A stretch of DNA of 64,000 nt. Origin: Paraburkholderia sediminicola (GTDB lineage Bacteria; Pseudomonadota; Gammaproteobacteria; Burkholderiales; Burkholderiaceae). Shown piece after piece: positions 7,638 through 16,371 of the stretch (positions are counted from its first letter, which is position 1; each line of letters starts with the position of its first letter). The stretch is taken from NCBI RefSeq assembly GCF_902859805.1, contig NZ_CADIKC010000001.1, forward strand, positions 1,488,001 through 1,552,000, given 5' to 3'. The translations under genes were made by a program, and so were the position numbers. The notes under the pieces were generated by a model. That model was given only the letters and a program-made list of their open reading frames with translations. It had not been told where the DNA came from and made no database searches.

Positions 7638-8843
7638 ATGAATCTGGACCAGGAACGGCAAGCCATCCGTGACGAGCTTGAATCGTTGAGGGCGAGCGGA
7701 GCCCGGCGGCAAGAACTGTCACTGCATGCTTGCAAGCGACTTTTCTTCGATTTGGGCATTCGCCCGTCCATGGCAGCCGTTCGCGATCTCACTCAAACAG
7801 GCAGCGCGAGCGATATCCCTAAGGACATCGACCATTTCTGGGAACGCATCCGAACGGTATCGCGCGTCAAAGTCGGCGCTGGCGCTATCCCCAAAGCACT
7901 GGAAGACCGCGCTGGCGAATTATTGGGCGCTCTTTTCGAAGAAGCCGTCGTCCACGCCCGCTCCACCCTCGACAGCGAACGCGAGGAAATTCGAGCCCAA
8001 GTCACTCTCTCCGACCAACGCGCACGAGAAGCGGAAATTCGCCGCGATGCGTCAGAAGAAGCGATCAAGCGCAGCGAACTTAGAGCTGAAGCCGCCTGGG
8101 ACCGTGTTCGCGCACTCGAGACCGAGCTATCCAGCGCCGCCACACATGGGACCGCTCACCAGGAAGGTTTGCAGTCCACGGTGCGTCGACTCGACGGCGA
8201 AAACGAAACGTTGCGGCAACGCCTCGATACCGAACAGGCAACTAACGCGGCGCTCCGCGACCGCATCGATGCGCTGCATGTCGAATTGCGGCAAAGCACC
8301 GAGCACTATGCGCAGCAGATCAAGGACGCCGTCGCCGAAGCCGAGCGCCGTGTGAAACCCATGCTGGTCGAACTCGATTCCTTGCGCAGCATGGCGGCCA
8401 CCTACCAATCGGGAGTGCGTGACGCCAGTCGAAAGGAATTCGAGTTTATTCAGCAACTCGCTGCGGCGAAGGCGCGCGGCGACCGGCTCGACGCGCAACT
8501 GCGCGAGCAGTCTCACGAAGTGGATGTTTTGACGAAAGAAGTTGCGGCGCTGCGCGGCCAACAGGACATCGATCCCGCCGTCGCGATCCTGTTGTGCTCG
8601 CTGGTCGAAGCCGGCAGGCTCACGACCGACGAGTTGGCGGCGATCGGTACCGCGGCGGACGGCCATGTCACGCTGCCGCTGCGCTGTCCAAAATGTGAGG
8701 AAGGTGAGCCTGAGTTGTCGCAAGTGGATCACCGCTTCGAACTGCAGTGTCCGGAATGCGATCACTCGTCGGGACCCGGCGAATCAAGGCTGGAGGCGGT
8801 TAGCCGGTTTTTATCGAGTGGGTCGATTGCAGCGTCGGCATGA
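7638..8843 (+). CDS. KfrA-like coiled-coil DNA-binding protein with C-terminal zinc ribbon
   Basis: 401 residues from ATG 7638, which has a GAGGT ribosome site; a longer upstream frame lacks support. Residues about 1-100 resemble the KfrA N-terminal DNA-binding domain of plasmid replication regions (RLFFDLGIRPSMAAVRDLTQTGSASDIPKDIDHFW). Residues about 105-330 are a long heptad-rich coiled coil. The C-terminus holds two CxxC pairs, Cys350/Cys353 and Cys371/Cys374, forming a probable zinc ribbon that classical KfrA lacks. KfrA proteins are plasmid DNA-binding proteins thought to support partition or nucleoid packing. Its place beside the iteron array suggests a structural or maintenance role at this origin. 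The exact function is not known. Confidence 0.75.
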   Translation: MNLDQERQAIRDELESLRASGARRQELSLHACKRLFFDLGIRPSMAAVRDLTQTGSASDIPKDIDHFWERIRTVSRVKVGAGAIPKALEDRAGELLGALFEEAVVHARSTLDSEREEIRAQVTLSDQRAREAEIRRDASEEAIKRSELRAEAAWDRVRALETELSSAATHGTAHQEGLQSTVRRLDGENETLRQRLDTEQATNAALRDRIDALHVELRQSTEHYAQQIKDAVAEAERRVKPMLVELDSLRSMAATYQSGVRDASRKEFEFIQQLAAAKARGDRLDAQLREQSHEVDVLTKEVAALRGQQDIDPAVAILLCSLVEAGRLTTDELAAIGTAADGHVTLPLRCPKCEEGEPELSQVDHRFELQCPECDHSSGPGESRLEAVSRFLSSGSIAASA

Positions 8844-8879
8844 CCCTCGACGCACACGTAATAACGGACAAATCGCCAA

Positions 8880-8898
8880 AGGTGAGGAAATTCGGGAC
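8880..8898 (+). repeat. Dispersed iteron-like site (first plus-oriented copy)
   Basis: AGGTGAGGAAATTCGGGAC, 37 bp after the stop of the KfrA-like gene. It matches the origin iteron read in the opposite orientation, and it is the first of the plus-oriented copies that continue across the window. Confidence 0.75.
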
Positions 8899-8903
8899 CC
8901 GTA

Positions 8904-8940
8904 GGGTGAGTGCTTTCAGGATCATTCCACTCACCCTTTT
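8904..8940 (+). terminator. Inverted repeat built from iteron-like halves; likely terminator
   Basis: GGGTGAGTG and CACTCACCC form a 9-bp perfect stem with a 15-base loop, followed by TTTT. The left arm also fits a degenerate iteron (GGGTGAGTGCTTTCAGGAT, 8904-8922). It sits between the KfrA-like gene and the convergent recombinase gene and overlaps the recombinase stop region. A terminator for the plus-strand gene is the simplest reading. A protein-binding palindrome is the alternative. Confidence 0.55.
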
Positions 8941-9998
8941 CTCGTCAAACGCCCGTCGCGCCTAGGCGTGGGCAATGGTGGAGCGGCTGGATCCGGTTCA
9001 TCGACGGTTGGCGAATCCTGCTGATCCATCCATCTTTGCCATGCCCGATACAAACGGTTGGCAGACACGGCCTGGACAAATCCCAGCCATTGCCCGACCT
9101 GTTCCGCTTCAACTCCACTCTCGAACAGATCTGCCGCGAAGGTGTTGCGCAAAGTCTGCGGACTGGCGCGCGACGCTCGCGACGCGGCAATGCCTGCGGC
9201 GTCGATCAATGCATCGACGCCGCGCAGCATGGTCGCCTTGTGCATTGGGCGTCCGGAAGGCGAAGCGGGAAAGACCAGATTGCCGGCCAGTTCGGAAAGG
9301 CGCCGTTCCGCAAGCCATGCGTCGAGAACGGCCGCCGCGAAGGGCGCGAGCCGGGTGCGGCGCGTCAGCATCGGATTCGCGGACTCGATCGTGACCCACG
9401 GTGAGCCAACATTCACGCAACTAACCGTAAGTGCCGCCGCCTCCCCGGTCTTGACGCCACCGCCAAGAAACACAGCAATCAATGCACGGTCACGTCGCTC
9501 TCTCCAGCGCTGCGCGACGGACAAAACCGGCAAGGGCGAAAACAGATGTGCAATGAGCGCGGCGCGCTCTGCATGATTGAGAAACCCGGTCGGGTCATTA
9601 TCGCGCGCATTCCGCCATGCTGCTTCGCCATCCTGAGCAATGAAGCGCGCAGGATTAGTCGACGCGGATTCGATTTCGCGCACATGATCCAGCACTCGTT
9701 CAATGAGCCGCAAATACCTGATGCGTTGCGGTTTTCGAATCTCGAGGCCGCCCACGAATTCGGCGATGGTTTGCGTATCGACGGTGACCAGGCTTTTTTG
9801 ACGAACCGCAAGCCAGTCGAGGAAAAGCCCCCACTGTGCTTGATAGACTTCAGCAGAAGAACGCCTGAAATGTTGCTTGGCAAGCCACGCGTCGAACGCG
9901 ATTTGCGGATCGCGTCGCCAGTCTTCCCGTTCCTGATCGAAGAGATCGGTTGACGGCGCAGGGCGTGGGACCGGGTCGGACAGATTAGGAGGTGACAT
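8931..9998 (-). CDS. Tyrosine recombinase-fold protein with altered catalytic residues
   Basis: A 355-residue protein with the two-domain layout of phage-type integrases/XerD: a SAM-like core-binding domain (about 33-115) and a catalytic-type domain (about 140-325). Key positions depart from the family. The Arg I position in GGVKTGE is Lys183, the HxxR box reads QTLR (Gln281, Arg284) with Asn285 after it, and the LGH motif reads LGF (Phe307). The presumed nucleophile Tyr317 (RLYRAW) and Arg284 remain. This suggests reduced or absent cleavage activity, perhaps a DNA-binding role at the origin. No att sites or cargo genes were seen beside it. It is convergent with the KfrA-like gene. Confidence 0.8.
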   Translation of the reverse strand: MSPPNLSDPVPRPAPSTDLFDQEREDWRRDPQIAFDAWLAKQHFRRSSAEVYQAQWGLFLDWLAVRQKSLVTVDTQTIAEFVGGLEIRKPQRIRYLRLIERVLDHVREIESASTNPARFIAQDGEAAWRNARDNDPTGFLNHAERAALIAHLFSPLPVLSVAQRWRERRDRALIAVFLGGGVKTGEAAALTVSCVNVGSPWVTIESANPMLTRRTRLAPFAAAVLDAWLAERRLSELAGNLVFPASPSGRPMHKATMLRGVDALIDAAGIAASRASRASPQTLRNTFAADLFESGVEAEQVGQWLGFVQAVSANRLYRAWQRWMDQQDSPTVDEPDPAAPPLPTPRRDGRLTRKG

Positions 9999-10061
9999 AC
10001 GCTATCTTTCCGTTAGTTGCGCATATTGTAGGTGGCAACCGATGAAAATACAGCGCCTGAG

Positions 10062-10460
10062 TCAATCGCCCCACGCCCGTGCGTGCTTTAGCGGCGCGTC
10101 TTTAGAAGTGGGTTGTGCGGCGCGGCGTGCCGCCTCTTCATAGGCCGAGACGGCAAAGGCAAACACGGCCGGCAATGCGGTGGATGTGCCGAAGTCCACC
10201 GCTTCGTCCGTTTCCGGATAGGGCAACTCGGACGGCCGTTGGAACAGGCCGAGCATGATCGCGTCGTGCCGGCTGGCAAACCCGAGGTCTGCCAACGCCT
10301 CAGCTTCGATTGCATGAAGCAGGCGCCACGAGAGCGGCACCTGCTGGACGATGTAGCGCGCGGCGATGTTGCGCACGATGTGTTCAAGATCGCGCGCCGC
10401 GGTTTGATAGCGCAGCGCGGCCAGAGCATGCTCGGCTTGTTCGGTGGTCAGGTCGTTCAT
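10062..10460 (-). CDS. Hypothetical protein, unknown function
   Basis: 132 residues from MNDLTTEQAEH. This start is preferred over an upstream in-frame ATG at 10493 because TGGAG lies about 8 bases before it. It is acidic and helix-rich, with no signal peptide or membrane segment. Sequence features include RDLEHIVRNIAARYIVQQVPLSWRLL-type amphipathic helices and a Pro-rich PSELPYPETDEAVDFG stretch near the middle. I do not recognise a family. It follows the recombinase-like gene on the same strand, 64 bp upstream of it, and could be co-transcribed. Confidence 0.6.
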   Translation of the reverse strand: MNDLTTEQAEHALAALRYQTAARDLEHIVRNIAARYIVQQVPLSWRLLHAIEAEALADLGFASRHDAIMLGLFQRPSELPYPETDEAVDFGTSTALPAVFAFAVSAYEEAARRAAQPTSKDAPLKHARAWGD

Positions 10461-10575
10461 TATCGGCTCCAGTCGACACCCTGTACTGTACAAATATACA
10501 GTGTCTCGCGCAACCTTGGCCGAGCGGACAATTCAGTCCAATTCAGACATCACCCTGCAGCGGTGCGCCTGCCCC

Positions 10576-11202
10576 TCAGCCGTGAATCACCACCAGCAGC
10601 GCTTTCGCCTCTCCCTTTCCGGCGTTGCGGATCGCGTGTGGCTCGTCGGCAACATAGCGCGCGGTGTCCGCCGCCTTGAGCCGCTTCGTCGCGCCCGCCG
10701 CCTCGATCTCGATCGATCCCTGCAGTACCGTCAAATGCTCACGCGTGCCGGGTTCGTGTGCGTTCGACACCAGCGCCCCGCCCGGCTGCAGCGTCAGCTC
10801 GTACCACTCGAACTTGCCGGCCAATTCGATCGGACCCCAGACACGCAACTGATACTTGGCCTCGTGCCCGCTCAAAGTCGGGATGTCGTGCGGACCCGAC
10901 ACCGCAATCGCCTCCGGCGCCTTCTGAGGCGCGAACAGCGAATCGAGACTGACGCCGAGAGCGTTCGTCAGACGCCAGGCGACCGCAATCGTCGGATTGG
11001 CCTTGTCGCGCTCGATTTCCGAGAGCATCGATTTCGATACGCCGGCCGCGCGCGACAGGTCGTCGAGCGTCATGCGCCGTTCGGCGCGCAGACGCTGAAT
11101 CTGCTCGCCGACGCGAGGCGGCGCAGCGATCGCCTGGACCGGACTCGCGCCTGAAATGGGTGCCGCGTTGGCTGCTGCGCGGCGGATTCCCGAACTTGCC
11201 AT
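10576..11202 (-). CDS. XRE-family transcriptional regulator with cupin domain
   Basis: A 208-residue regulator. A helix-turn-helix (QIQRLRAERRMTLDDLSRAAGVSKSMLSEIERDKANPTIAVAWRLTNALG) lies at about 34-85, and a cupin sensor domain (FEWYELTLQPGGALVSNAHEPGTREHLTVLQGSIEIEAAG) at about 125-175. This is the domain layout of PuuR/SutR-type regulators. It is divergent from kbl-tdh, which it probably controls; the 165-bp intergenic region carries an inverted repeat. In this family the cupin senses a small metabolite, here perhaps threonine or a product (inference). Confidence 0.85.
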   Translation of the reverse strand: MASSGIRRAAANAAPISGASPVQAIAAPPRVGEQIQRLRAERRMTLDDLSRAAGVSKSMLSEIERDKANPTIAVAWRLTNALGVSLDSLFAPQKAPEAIAVSGPHDIPTLSGHEAKYQLRVWGPIELAGKFEWYELTLQPGGALVSNAHEPGTREHLTVLQGSIEIEAAGATKRLKAADTARYVADEPHAIRNAGKGEAKALLVVIHG

Positions 11203-11236
11203 TTACTGACCTATCGTTTAGAGTTGTTCGACATAC

Positions 11237-11268
11237 CGGATTTTAGTTCGGAAAAACGAAAATATCCG
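11237..11268. promoter_or_regulatory. Candidate operator between the XRE-cupin gene and kbl
   Basis: CGGATTTT and AAAATATCCG form an imperfect inverted repeat around a centre with TTCG and CGAA arms (TTCGGAAAAACGAA). It lies 35-66 bp upstream of the regulator start. The symmetry and divergent context suggest a binding site for the regulator; this was not tested. Confidence 0.4.
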
Positions 11269-11366
11269 ATAAAACTGACAGCCGACTATAACAGCCCGTC
11301 TCGACGTCGAACATGCCGCAAATGCCGGACATGTCGGGGCGCACCACCCTTTCAGGAGTCTGGTTC

Positions 11367-12566
11367 ATGCGTGACCTTTACCTCGCCCATCTGCGCGGCA
11401 CACTCGAGCAGATCCGCGCCGACGGTTTTTACAAGAACGAGCGCGTGATCGCCAGCCCCCAGTCGGCTGACGTGCGTCTTGCGAATGGCACGGAAGTGCT
11501 GAATTTCTGCGCGAACAACTATCTCGGTCTGGCCAACGACGAACGGCTGATCGAGGCCGCGAAACAAGGCCTCGACAACGACGGCTTCGGCATGGCGTCG
11601 GTGCGTTTCATTTGCGGCACGCAAACCGTGCACAAAGACCTCGAGAAGGCGCTGGCCGCATTTCTGCAAACCGACGACTGCATCCTCTACTCCAGCTGTT
11701 TCGATGCGAACGGCGGTCTGTTCGAAACCCTGCTCGACGACAACGACGCCATCATCAGCGACGAGCTGAATCACGCGAGCATCATCGACGGTGTGCGGCT
11801 GTCGAAGGCGAAGCGTTTTCGCTACAAGAACAATGACCTTGTGGATCTCGAAGCAAGGTTGAAAGAAGCCGATGCCGCCGGTGCACGCTTCAAGCTGATC
11901 GCTACCGACGGCGTCTTCTCGATGGACGGCATCATCGCCGACCTCGCCGGCATTTGCGATCTCGCCGACCGCTACGGCGCACTGGTCATGGTCGACGATT
12001 CGCACGCAGTTGGTTTCGTCGGCGAACATGGGCGCGGCACGCCGGAACATTGCGGTGTGCTGTCGCGCGTCGACATCATTACCGGCACGCTCGGCAAAGC
12101 ACTGGGCGGCGCATCGGGCGGCTACGTTGCAGCGCGCCAGGAAGTCATCGATCTGCTGCGTCAACGCTCACGTCCCTATCTATTCTCGAACACGCTGACG
12201 CCGAGCATCGCCGCCGCCTCGCTGAAAGTACTCGAATTGCTCGCCAGCGACGAAGGCGCGCAACTGCGTGCGCGCGTGCGCGAAAACGGCGCGCATTTCC
12301 GCCGCGCAATGAGCGCGCTCGGCTTCACGCTTGTGCCCGGCGAACACCCGATCATTCCGGTCATGCTCGGCGACGCGCAACTCGCATCGAACATGGCCGA
12401 CGCGTTGTTGAAGGAAGGCGTGTACGTGATCGGCTTCTCGTTCCCCGTGGTGCCCAAAGGCCGCGCGCGCATCCGCACGCAAATGAGCGCCGCGCACACG
12501 CCGGAACAAATCGATCGAGCTGTCGACGCATTTGCGCGCGTCGGCCGTCAACTCGGTGTTATCTGA
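11367..12566 (+). CDS. kbl: Glycine C-acetyltransferase (2-amino-3-ketobutyrate CoA ligase)
   Basis: 399 residues from ATG 11367 (AGGAGT ribosome site), matching the usual 398 of E. coli Kbl. It is a PLP enzyme that cleaves 2-amino-3-oxobutyrate with CoA to glycine and acetyl-CoA, the second step of threonine degradation. The PLP lysine is Lys244 in [10 protein letters not shown]. The [11 protein letters not shown] box and the [12 protein letters not shown] motif are also present. The gene is followed 13 bp later by tdh, as in the classical threonine operon. An ATG 54 bp upstream is in frame, but the added residues do not fit the family. Confidence 0.97.
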   Translation: MRDLYLAHLRGTLEQIRADGFYKNERVIASPQSADVRLANGTEVLNFCANNYLGLANDERLIEAAKQGLDNDGFGMASVRFICGTQTVHKDLEKALAAFLQTDDCILYSSCFDANGGLFETLLDDNDAIISDELNHASIIDGVRLSKAKRFRYKNNDLVDLEARLKEADAAGARFKLIATDGVFSMDGIIADLAGICDLADRYGALVMVDDSHAVGFVGEHGRGTPEHCGVLSRVDIITGTLGKALGGASGGYVAARQEVIDLLRQRSRPYLFSNTLTPSIAAASLKVLELLASDEGAQLRARVRENGAHFRRAMSALGFTLVPGEHPIIPVMLGDAQLASNMADALLKEGVYVIGFSFPVVPKGRARIRTQMSAAHTPEQIDRAVDAFARVGRQLGVI

Positions 12567-12579
12567 AGCGGAGGCGCAC

Positions 12580-13611
12580 ATGAAAGCATTGGCAAAACTC
12601 GAACGCGCACCGGGTCTCACGCTGACGGATGTGAAGAAGCCCGAAGTCGGTCACAACGACGTGATGATCCGCATCACGCGCACCGCGATTTGCGGCACCG
12701 ATATCCACATCTGGAAATGGGACGACTGGGCGCAAAAGACGATTCCCGTACCGATGCATGTCGGCCACGAATACGTCGGCGAAATCGTCGAGATGGGTCA
12801 GGAAGTGCGCGGCTTTGCGATCGGCGATCGCGTGTCGGGCGAAGGGCATATCACCTGCGGCTTCTGTCGCAACTGTCGTGCAGGACGCCGGCATTTGTGC
12901 CGTAATACGGTGGGCGTTGGTGTCAATCGTGAAGGCGCATTCGCCGAATACCTCGTGATTCCCGCGTTCAACGCGTTCAAGATTCCGCCTGAAATCTCCG
13001 ACGATCTCGCCGCGATCTTCGATCCGTTCGGCAACGCCACGCATACCGCGCTGTCTTTCAACCTGGTTGGCGAAGACGTGCTGATCACCGGCGCCGGGCC
13101 GATCGGCATCATGGCGGTGGCAATTGCGAAACACGTTGGCGCACGCAATGTGGTGATCACCGACGTCAACGACTATCGCCTCGAACTCGCGCGCAAGATG
13201 GGCGCAACGCGTGCCGTGAACGTCTCGCGTGAATCGTTGCGCGACGTGATGGCGGATCTGCACATGGCCGAAGGTTTTGATGTCGGGCTGGAAATGTCAG
13301 GTGTACCGAGCGCTTTCACCAGCATGCTCGAAGCCATGAACCACGGCGGCAAAATTGCGCTGCTCGGCATTCCGCCCGCGCAGACCGCGATCGACTGGAC
13401 TCAGGTGATCTTCAAAGGCCTCGAAATCAAGGGCATTTATGGCCGCGAGATGTTCGAGACCTGGTACAAGATGGTCGCGATGCTGCAGAGTGGTTTGGAC
13501 CTTTCGCCGATCCTTACGCACCACTTCAAGGTCGACGATTATCAGGAAGCGTTTGCCACGATGCTCTCAGGGGAGAGCGGCAAGGTGATTCTCGACTGGA
13601 CCGCCGCGTGA
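12580..13611 (+). CDS. tdh: L-threonine 3-dehydrogenase
   Basis: 343 residues from ATG 12580. A zinc-dependent medium-chain dehydrogenase that oxidises threonine to 2-amino-3-oxobutyrate with NAD+. The catalytic zinc ligand is Cys38 ([13 protein letters not shown]), followed by GHEYVGE. The structural zinc cysteines are in [15 protein letters not shown]. The Rossmann motif GAGPIGIMA and the [16 protein letters not shown] segment follow. It is co-transcribed with kbl; the two enzymes convert threonine to glycine and acetyl-CoA. Length and motifs match E. coli Tdh closely. Confidence 0.97.
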   Translation: MKALAKLERAPGLTLTDVKKPEVGHNDVMIRITRTAICGTDIHIWKWDDWAQKTIPVPMHVGHEYVGEIVEMGQEVRGFAIGDRVSGEGHITCGFCRNCRAGRRHLCRNTVGVGVNREGAFAEYLVIPAFNAFKIPPEISDDLAAIFDPFGNATHTALSFNLVGEDVLITGAGPIGIMAVAIAKHVGARNVVITDVNDYRLELARKMGATRAVNVSRESLRDVMADLHMAEGFDVGLEMSGVPSAFTSMLEAMNHGGKIALLGIPPAQTAIDWTQVIFKGLEIKGIYGREMFETWYKMVAMLQSGLDLSPILTHHFKVDDYQEAFATMLSGESGKVILDWTAA

Positions 13612-13650
13612 TTTGAAAAGCGCTGCACTCAAGCGCAACTGCTGAAGCAA

Positions 13651-13690
13651 AACGCCCGCACCGCGCTCACGCGCCTGCGGGCGTTTTTTC
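13651..13690 (+). terminator. Rho-independent terminator after tdh
   Basis: AACGCCCGCA and TGCGGGCGTT form a perfect 10-bp stem around a 15-base loop and run into TTTTTT. It serves the kbl-tdh operon. Its right part overlaps the 3' end of the convergent yceI-family gene. Confidence 0.9.
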
Positions 13691-14317
13691 GAACTCAGCC
13701 TGAATACGCACATGAATATCGTTGCCGACAGCCGGATACCACGTCGACAAACCGAACTTCGCGCGGCTGAAATGCCCTTCCGCGGAAAAGCCGAGCGTGT
13801 CTTTTTTTGTAAGCGGATCGGGCGCGAAGCCGTTGAAGGTCACATCGAGTGTCACGGGTTGCGTAACGCCGTGAATCGTCAGATCGCCGGTCAATGTGCC
13901 GCGCGATTCGCCGGTGCGCTCAAAATGCGTGCTGACGAAGCGCAACTCCGGATAGCGCGCGACGTCGAGCATGCTGTCGCTTTTCACCATCTTGTCGAGT
14001 AGCGGCACATTCGTATCGATGCTCGCAGCGTCGATCGTGATCGCTACGCTACTCTTGTCCATCCCGCCTTCGTTCCAGTCGAGTTGCCCCTGCCTGCGAT
14101 CGAAGCGCATCGTAAAGCGCGAGTACTTGAAGTGATCGATGTCGAAGGTGATGCTGCAATGGTCCCGATCGAGATCGTAGCGGCCGGGCGGCACGCGTGC
14201 TTCGTTCTGGCTGACCGTATGAGTGAGCACTTGCAAAGGCGTGCAGGCCATCGAAGTCAGCAGCGCCGCGCTGAGCAACGCGCGCACCAAGGTGATACGG
14301 ACAACAGGGATGCTCAT
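13667..14317 (-). CDS. YceI-family periplasmic protein
   Basis: 216 residues from the ATG at 14317. A much longer open frame continues upstream but overlaps the tetR gene and has no family match, so it was rejected. The N-terminus MSIPVVRITLVRALLSAALLTSMAC is a signal peptide, possibly lipoprotein type. The YceI fold is shown by YDLDRDHCSITFDIDHFKYSRFTMRF, LTGDLTIHGVTQPVTLDVTFNG and FSAEGHFSRAKFGLSTWYP. Family members bind polyisoprenoid or lipid ligands in the periplasm. It is divergent from a tetR gene with a palindrome in the gap and may be its target. Confidence 0.9.
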   Translation of the reverse strand: MSIPVVRITLVRALLSAALLTSMACTPLQVLTHTVSQNEARVPPGRYDLDRDHCSITFDIDHFKYSRFTMRFDRRQGQLDWNEGGMDKSSVAITIDAASIDTNVPLLDKMVKSDSMLDVARYPELRFVSTHFERTGESRGTLTGDLTIHGVTQPVTLDVTFNGFAPDPLTKKDTLGFSAEGHFSRAKFGLSTWYPAVGNDIHVRIQAEFEKTPAGA

Positions 14318-14400
14318 GGAATTCGTTCCGGTTGGTCGATCAGCATCACGATAGCAGCAAGCGCCGCAATCCGCCGAAGCGCACAAAAACTTGACGAAGG

Positions 14401-14414
14401 AGAATGATCGTTCT
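14401..14414. promoter_or_regulatory. Candidate TetR operator
   Basis: AGAATGATCGTTCT is a palindrome with one mismatched pair, placed 12 bp before the tetR start in the gap to the divergent yceI gene. Similar GAAcGATCgTTC boxes are common for TetR-family repressors. Likely autoregulation and control of yceI (inference). Confidence 0.5.
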
Positions 14415-14425
14415 ACCCTTCGCAC

Positions 14426-15127
14426 ATGGCTACTCAAAACCCAACTGAATCGGTTGCGTCCGGCAGCGCGCGTGAAAGGCTGCTCGACGCTGCTGAAGCG
14501 TTGATCTACGCCGGCGGCATTCATGCCACGGGCGTAGATGCGATCGTCAAGCAATCCGGTACTGCGCGTAAGAGCTTTTACACGCACTTCGAATCGAAAG
14601 ACGCGCTCGTCGCCGCCGCGCTGGAGCGGCGCGACGAACGCTGGATGAACTGGTTTATCGCGGGCACGTTGCGGCACGGCAAGACTGCACGCGCACACCT
14701 GCTCGGCATGTTCGACGTGCTGCGCGAATGGTTTGCGTCGGAGGACTTTCACGGTTGCGCGTTTCTGAACGCGGCCGGCGAAATCGCTTCCGCGGAGGAT
14801 CCGATCCGGATCGTCGCGCGTGAACACAAGGAACGTCTGCTCGTGTTCGTGCGAACCCAGTGCGATGACTACGCGGCCGAATCGGGCATGGACGCTCGCC
14901 GCGCCGCGCGCTTGTCGCGCCAATGGCTGATCCTGCTCGACGGCGCCATCGCCGTGGCGCTGGTGAGCGGCGAGGCCGACGCCGCGCTCGACGCGCGAGC
15001 CGCCGCTGAAGCCTTGCTCAACACCGAGTCCATAAGCGAATCGAACCCACTCGCGGGTAAGTCCGCGAGCAAGACCCCAAGTGAAGCCCGAAGCAAACGA
15101 CCGCCGTCCCGGCGCACAGAAATCTGA
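14426..15127 (+). CDS. TetR/AcrR-family transcriptional regulator
   Basis: A 233-residue repressor-type protein. The N-terminal TetR helix-turn-helix (RERLLDAAEALIYAGGIHATGVDAIVKQSGTARKSFYTHFESKDALVAAAL) lies at about 16-66. The ligand domain contains ASEDFHGCAFLNAAGEIA. The C-terminal 30 residues are Ser/Lys/Arg-rich and look disordered. It is followed 15 bp later by an NTF2-like gene, suggesting an operon, and is divergent from yceI. The ligand is unknown. Confidence 0.88.
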   Translation: MATQNPTESVASGSARERLLDAAEALIYAGGIHATGVDAIVKQSGTARKSFYTHFESKDALVAAALERRDERWMNWFIAGTLRHGKTARAHLLGMFDVLREWFASEDFHGCAFLNAAGEIASAEDPIRIVAREHKERLLVFVRTQCDDYAAESGMDARRAARLSRQWLILLDGAIAVALVSGEADAALDARAAAEALLNTESISESNPLAGKSASKTPSEARSKRPPSRRTEI

Positions 15128-15142
15128 CTGAGGAAACACACC

Positions 15143-15622
15143 ATGGCTGACTCGATCGAAACCCGCCCGCCTCTTCCGCCTTTCACACGCGAAACCGCGA
15201 TCCAGAAGGTACGCGCCGCGGAAGACGGCTGGAATACCCGCGATCCCGAACGCGTGTCGCTCGCGTACACACCGGATAGCGTCTGGCGCAACCGTGCCGA
15301 GTTCACGCATGGCCGCGCAGAGATCGTCGGCCTGTTGCGCCGCAAATGGGCAAAGGAACTCGACTACCGTCTGATCAAGGAACTATGGGCATTCACGGAT
15401 AACCGCATCGCTGTGCGTTTCGCTTACGAATGGCACGACGACTCCAACAACTGGTTCCGTTCGTACGGCAATGAGAATTGGGAATTCGATGAGCACGGGC
15501 TGATGGCGCGCCGTCATGCCAGCATCAACGATCTGCCGATCCGCGAAGCCGACCGTCTTTATCATTGGCCACTCGGCCGCCGTCCTGACGACCATCCCGG
15601 CCTGTCCGACCTCGGCCTCTAG
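15143..15622 (+). CDS. NTF2-like protein, DUF1348 family
   Basis: A 159-residue protein of the nuclear-transport-factor-2 superfamily of cone-shaped alpha+beta barrels. The N-terminal [45 protein letters not shown] is the characteristic opening of DUF1348. It ends in [21 protein letters not shown]. Members are of normal length at about 155. It has no signal peptide. No reaction is known for the family. It is co-directional with and 15 bp downstream of the tetR gene. Confidence 0.85.
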   Translation: MADSIETRPPLPPFTRETAIQKVRAAEDGWNTRDPERVSLAYTPDSVWRNRAEFTHGRAEIVGLLRRKWAKELDYRLIKELWAFTDNRIAVRFAYEWHDDSNNWFRSYGNENWEFDEHGLMARRHASINDLPIREADRLYHWPLGRRPDDHPGLSDLGL

Positions 15623-15845
15623 ACCTTTCTCCGACATTGAAGGTGGATACCTGCCGGGTGTTCACCGCTCTGCCATCGGTTCTCCGTTATCGTTGCGTCT
15701 GCGCCGTGGGGCACGTCCCGTGCCCGCGCGCCCGAGCGTGTCCTCCACATCGCCCGTGCGGGTTGAGGTACAGTGCGCGACGGACGACAAGCAAGAATAC
15801 CTAGAACATAGATGACACCGGCGTTCGATCGGTGGCGGAGAATAC

Positions 15846-16364
15846 ATGCATTTTCGTCAGACAAAAAAGCAGATTCGACACGCGGCCGTAGCGCTCGTCG
15901 CGAGCCTCGCCGCAGCCTCCGCTGCGCATGCGGGCAATTGGTGCGACGGCGGCGTGTGGGTTGACGCCATGCTTGGCTCGTATCACATCAATCCAGACCC
16001 CAATACCCATTTCGAGCAGTTCAATCCTGGCCTTGGCGTCGAATGCTGGCTGAACAATCAATGGGCGCTGACTGCCGGCGGCTTTCGCAACTCTTTACGC
16101 CGCCCTTCCTACTATGGCGGCGGTGTTTGGGCGCCTGAGTTCGCGCACTGGGGGATCGTGCGGATTGCGGTGATGGGCGGGATCATCTCGGGCTATAACT
16201 ACGGCAATTGGGGTCTCGGCCGTAACCATACGATTGGGCCAGTGGCCGCGCCGATCGTGATGGTCGACTACAAGCGCGTCGGCGCCAACTTCATTGTGAT
16301 TCCGCCGATCCCTTCGGACAATCTTCCGTTCACGATCGGGTTTCAGGTCAAGGTGAAGTTCTAG
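15846..16364 (+). CDS. Secreted, probably outer-membrane protein of unknown function
   Basis: 172 residues with a clear signal peptide (about 1-29, ending SAAHA). The mature protein is rich in Gly, Trp, Tyr and Asn and shows alternating hydrophobic stretches (NQWALTAGGFRNSL, WGIVRIAVMGGIISGYNYG, PFTIGFQVKVKF). It ends in an aromatic residue, as outer-membrane beta-barrels do. Its size would suit a small 8-stranded barrel such as PagP- or PagL-like proteins, but I see no convincing catalytic signature. An array of iteron-like repeats begins 8 bp after its stop. Confidence 0.65.
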   Translation: MHFRQTKKQIRHAAVALVASLAAASAAHAGNWCDGGVWVDAMLGSYHINPDPNTHFEQFNPGLGVECWLNNQWALTAGGFRNSLRRPSYYGGGVWAPEFAHWGIVRIAVMGGIISGYNYGNWGLGRNHTIGPVAAPIVMVDYKRVGANFIVIPPIPSDNLPFTIGFQVKVKF

Positions 16365-16371
16365 TCTGCAA

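Noticed and set aside
8700..8718. AGGTGAGCCTGAGTTGTCG inside the KfrA-like gene as another iteron
   Set aside because: It shares only the AGGTGAG half, lies in coding sequence, and lacks the TTC(G/A)GGAG end.
8931..9998. Integrase gene as sign of a genomic island
   Set aside because: No att repeats, tRNA, cargo or composition change beside it; it sits between origin genes and its catalytic residues are altered.
14318..15310. 330-codon upstream extension of the YceI gene
   Set aside because: It lies antisense to a convincing TetR gene and an NTF2-like gene; the YceI signal peptide begins at 14317.
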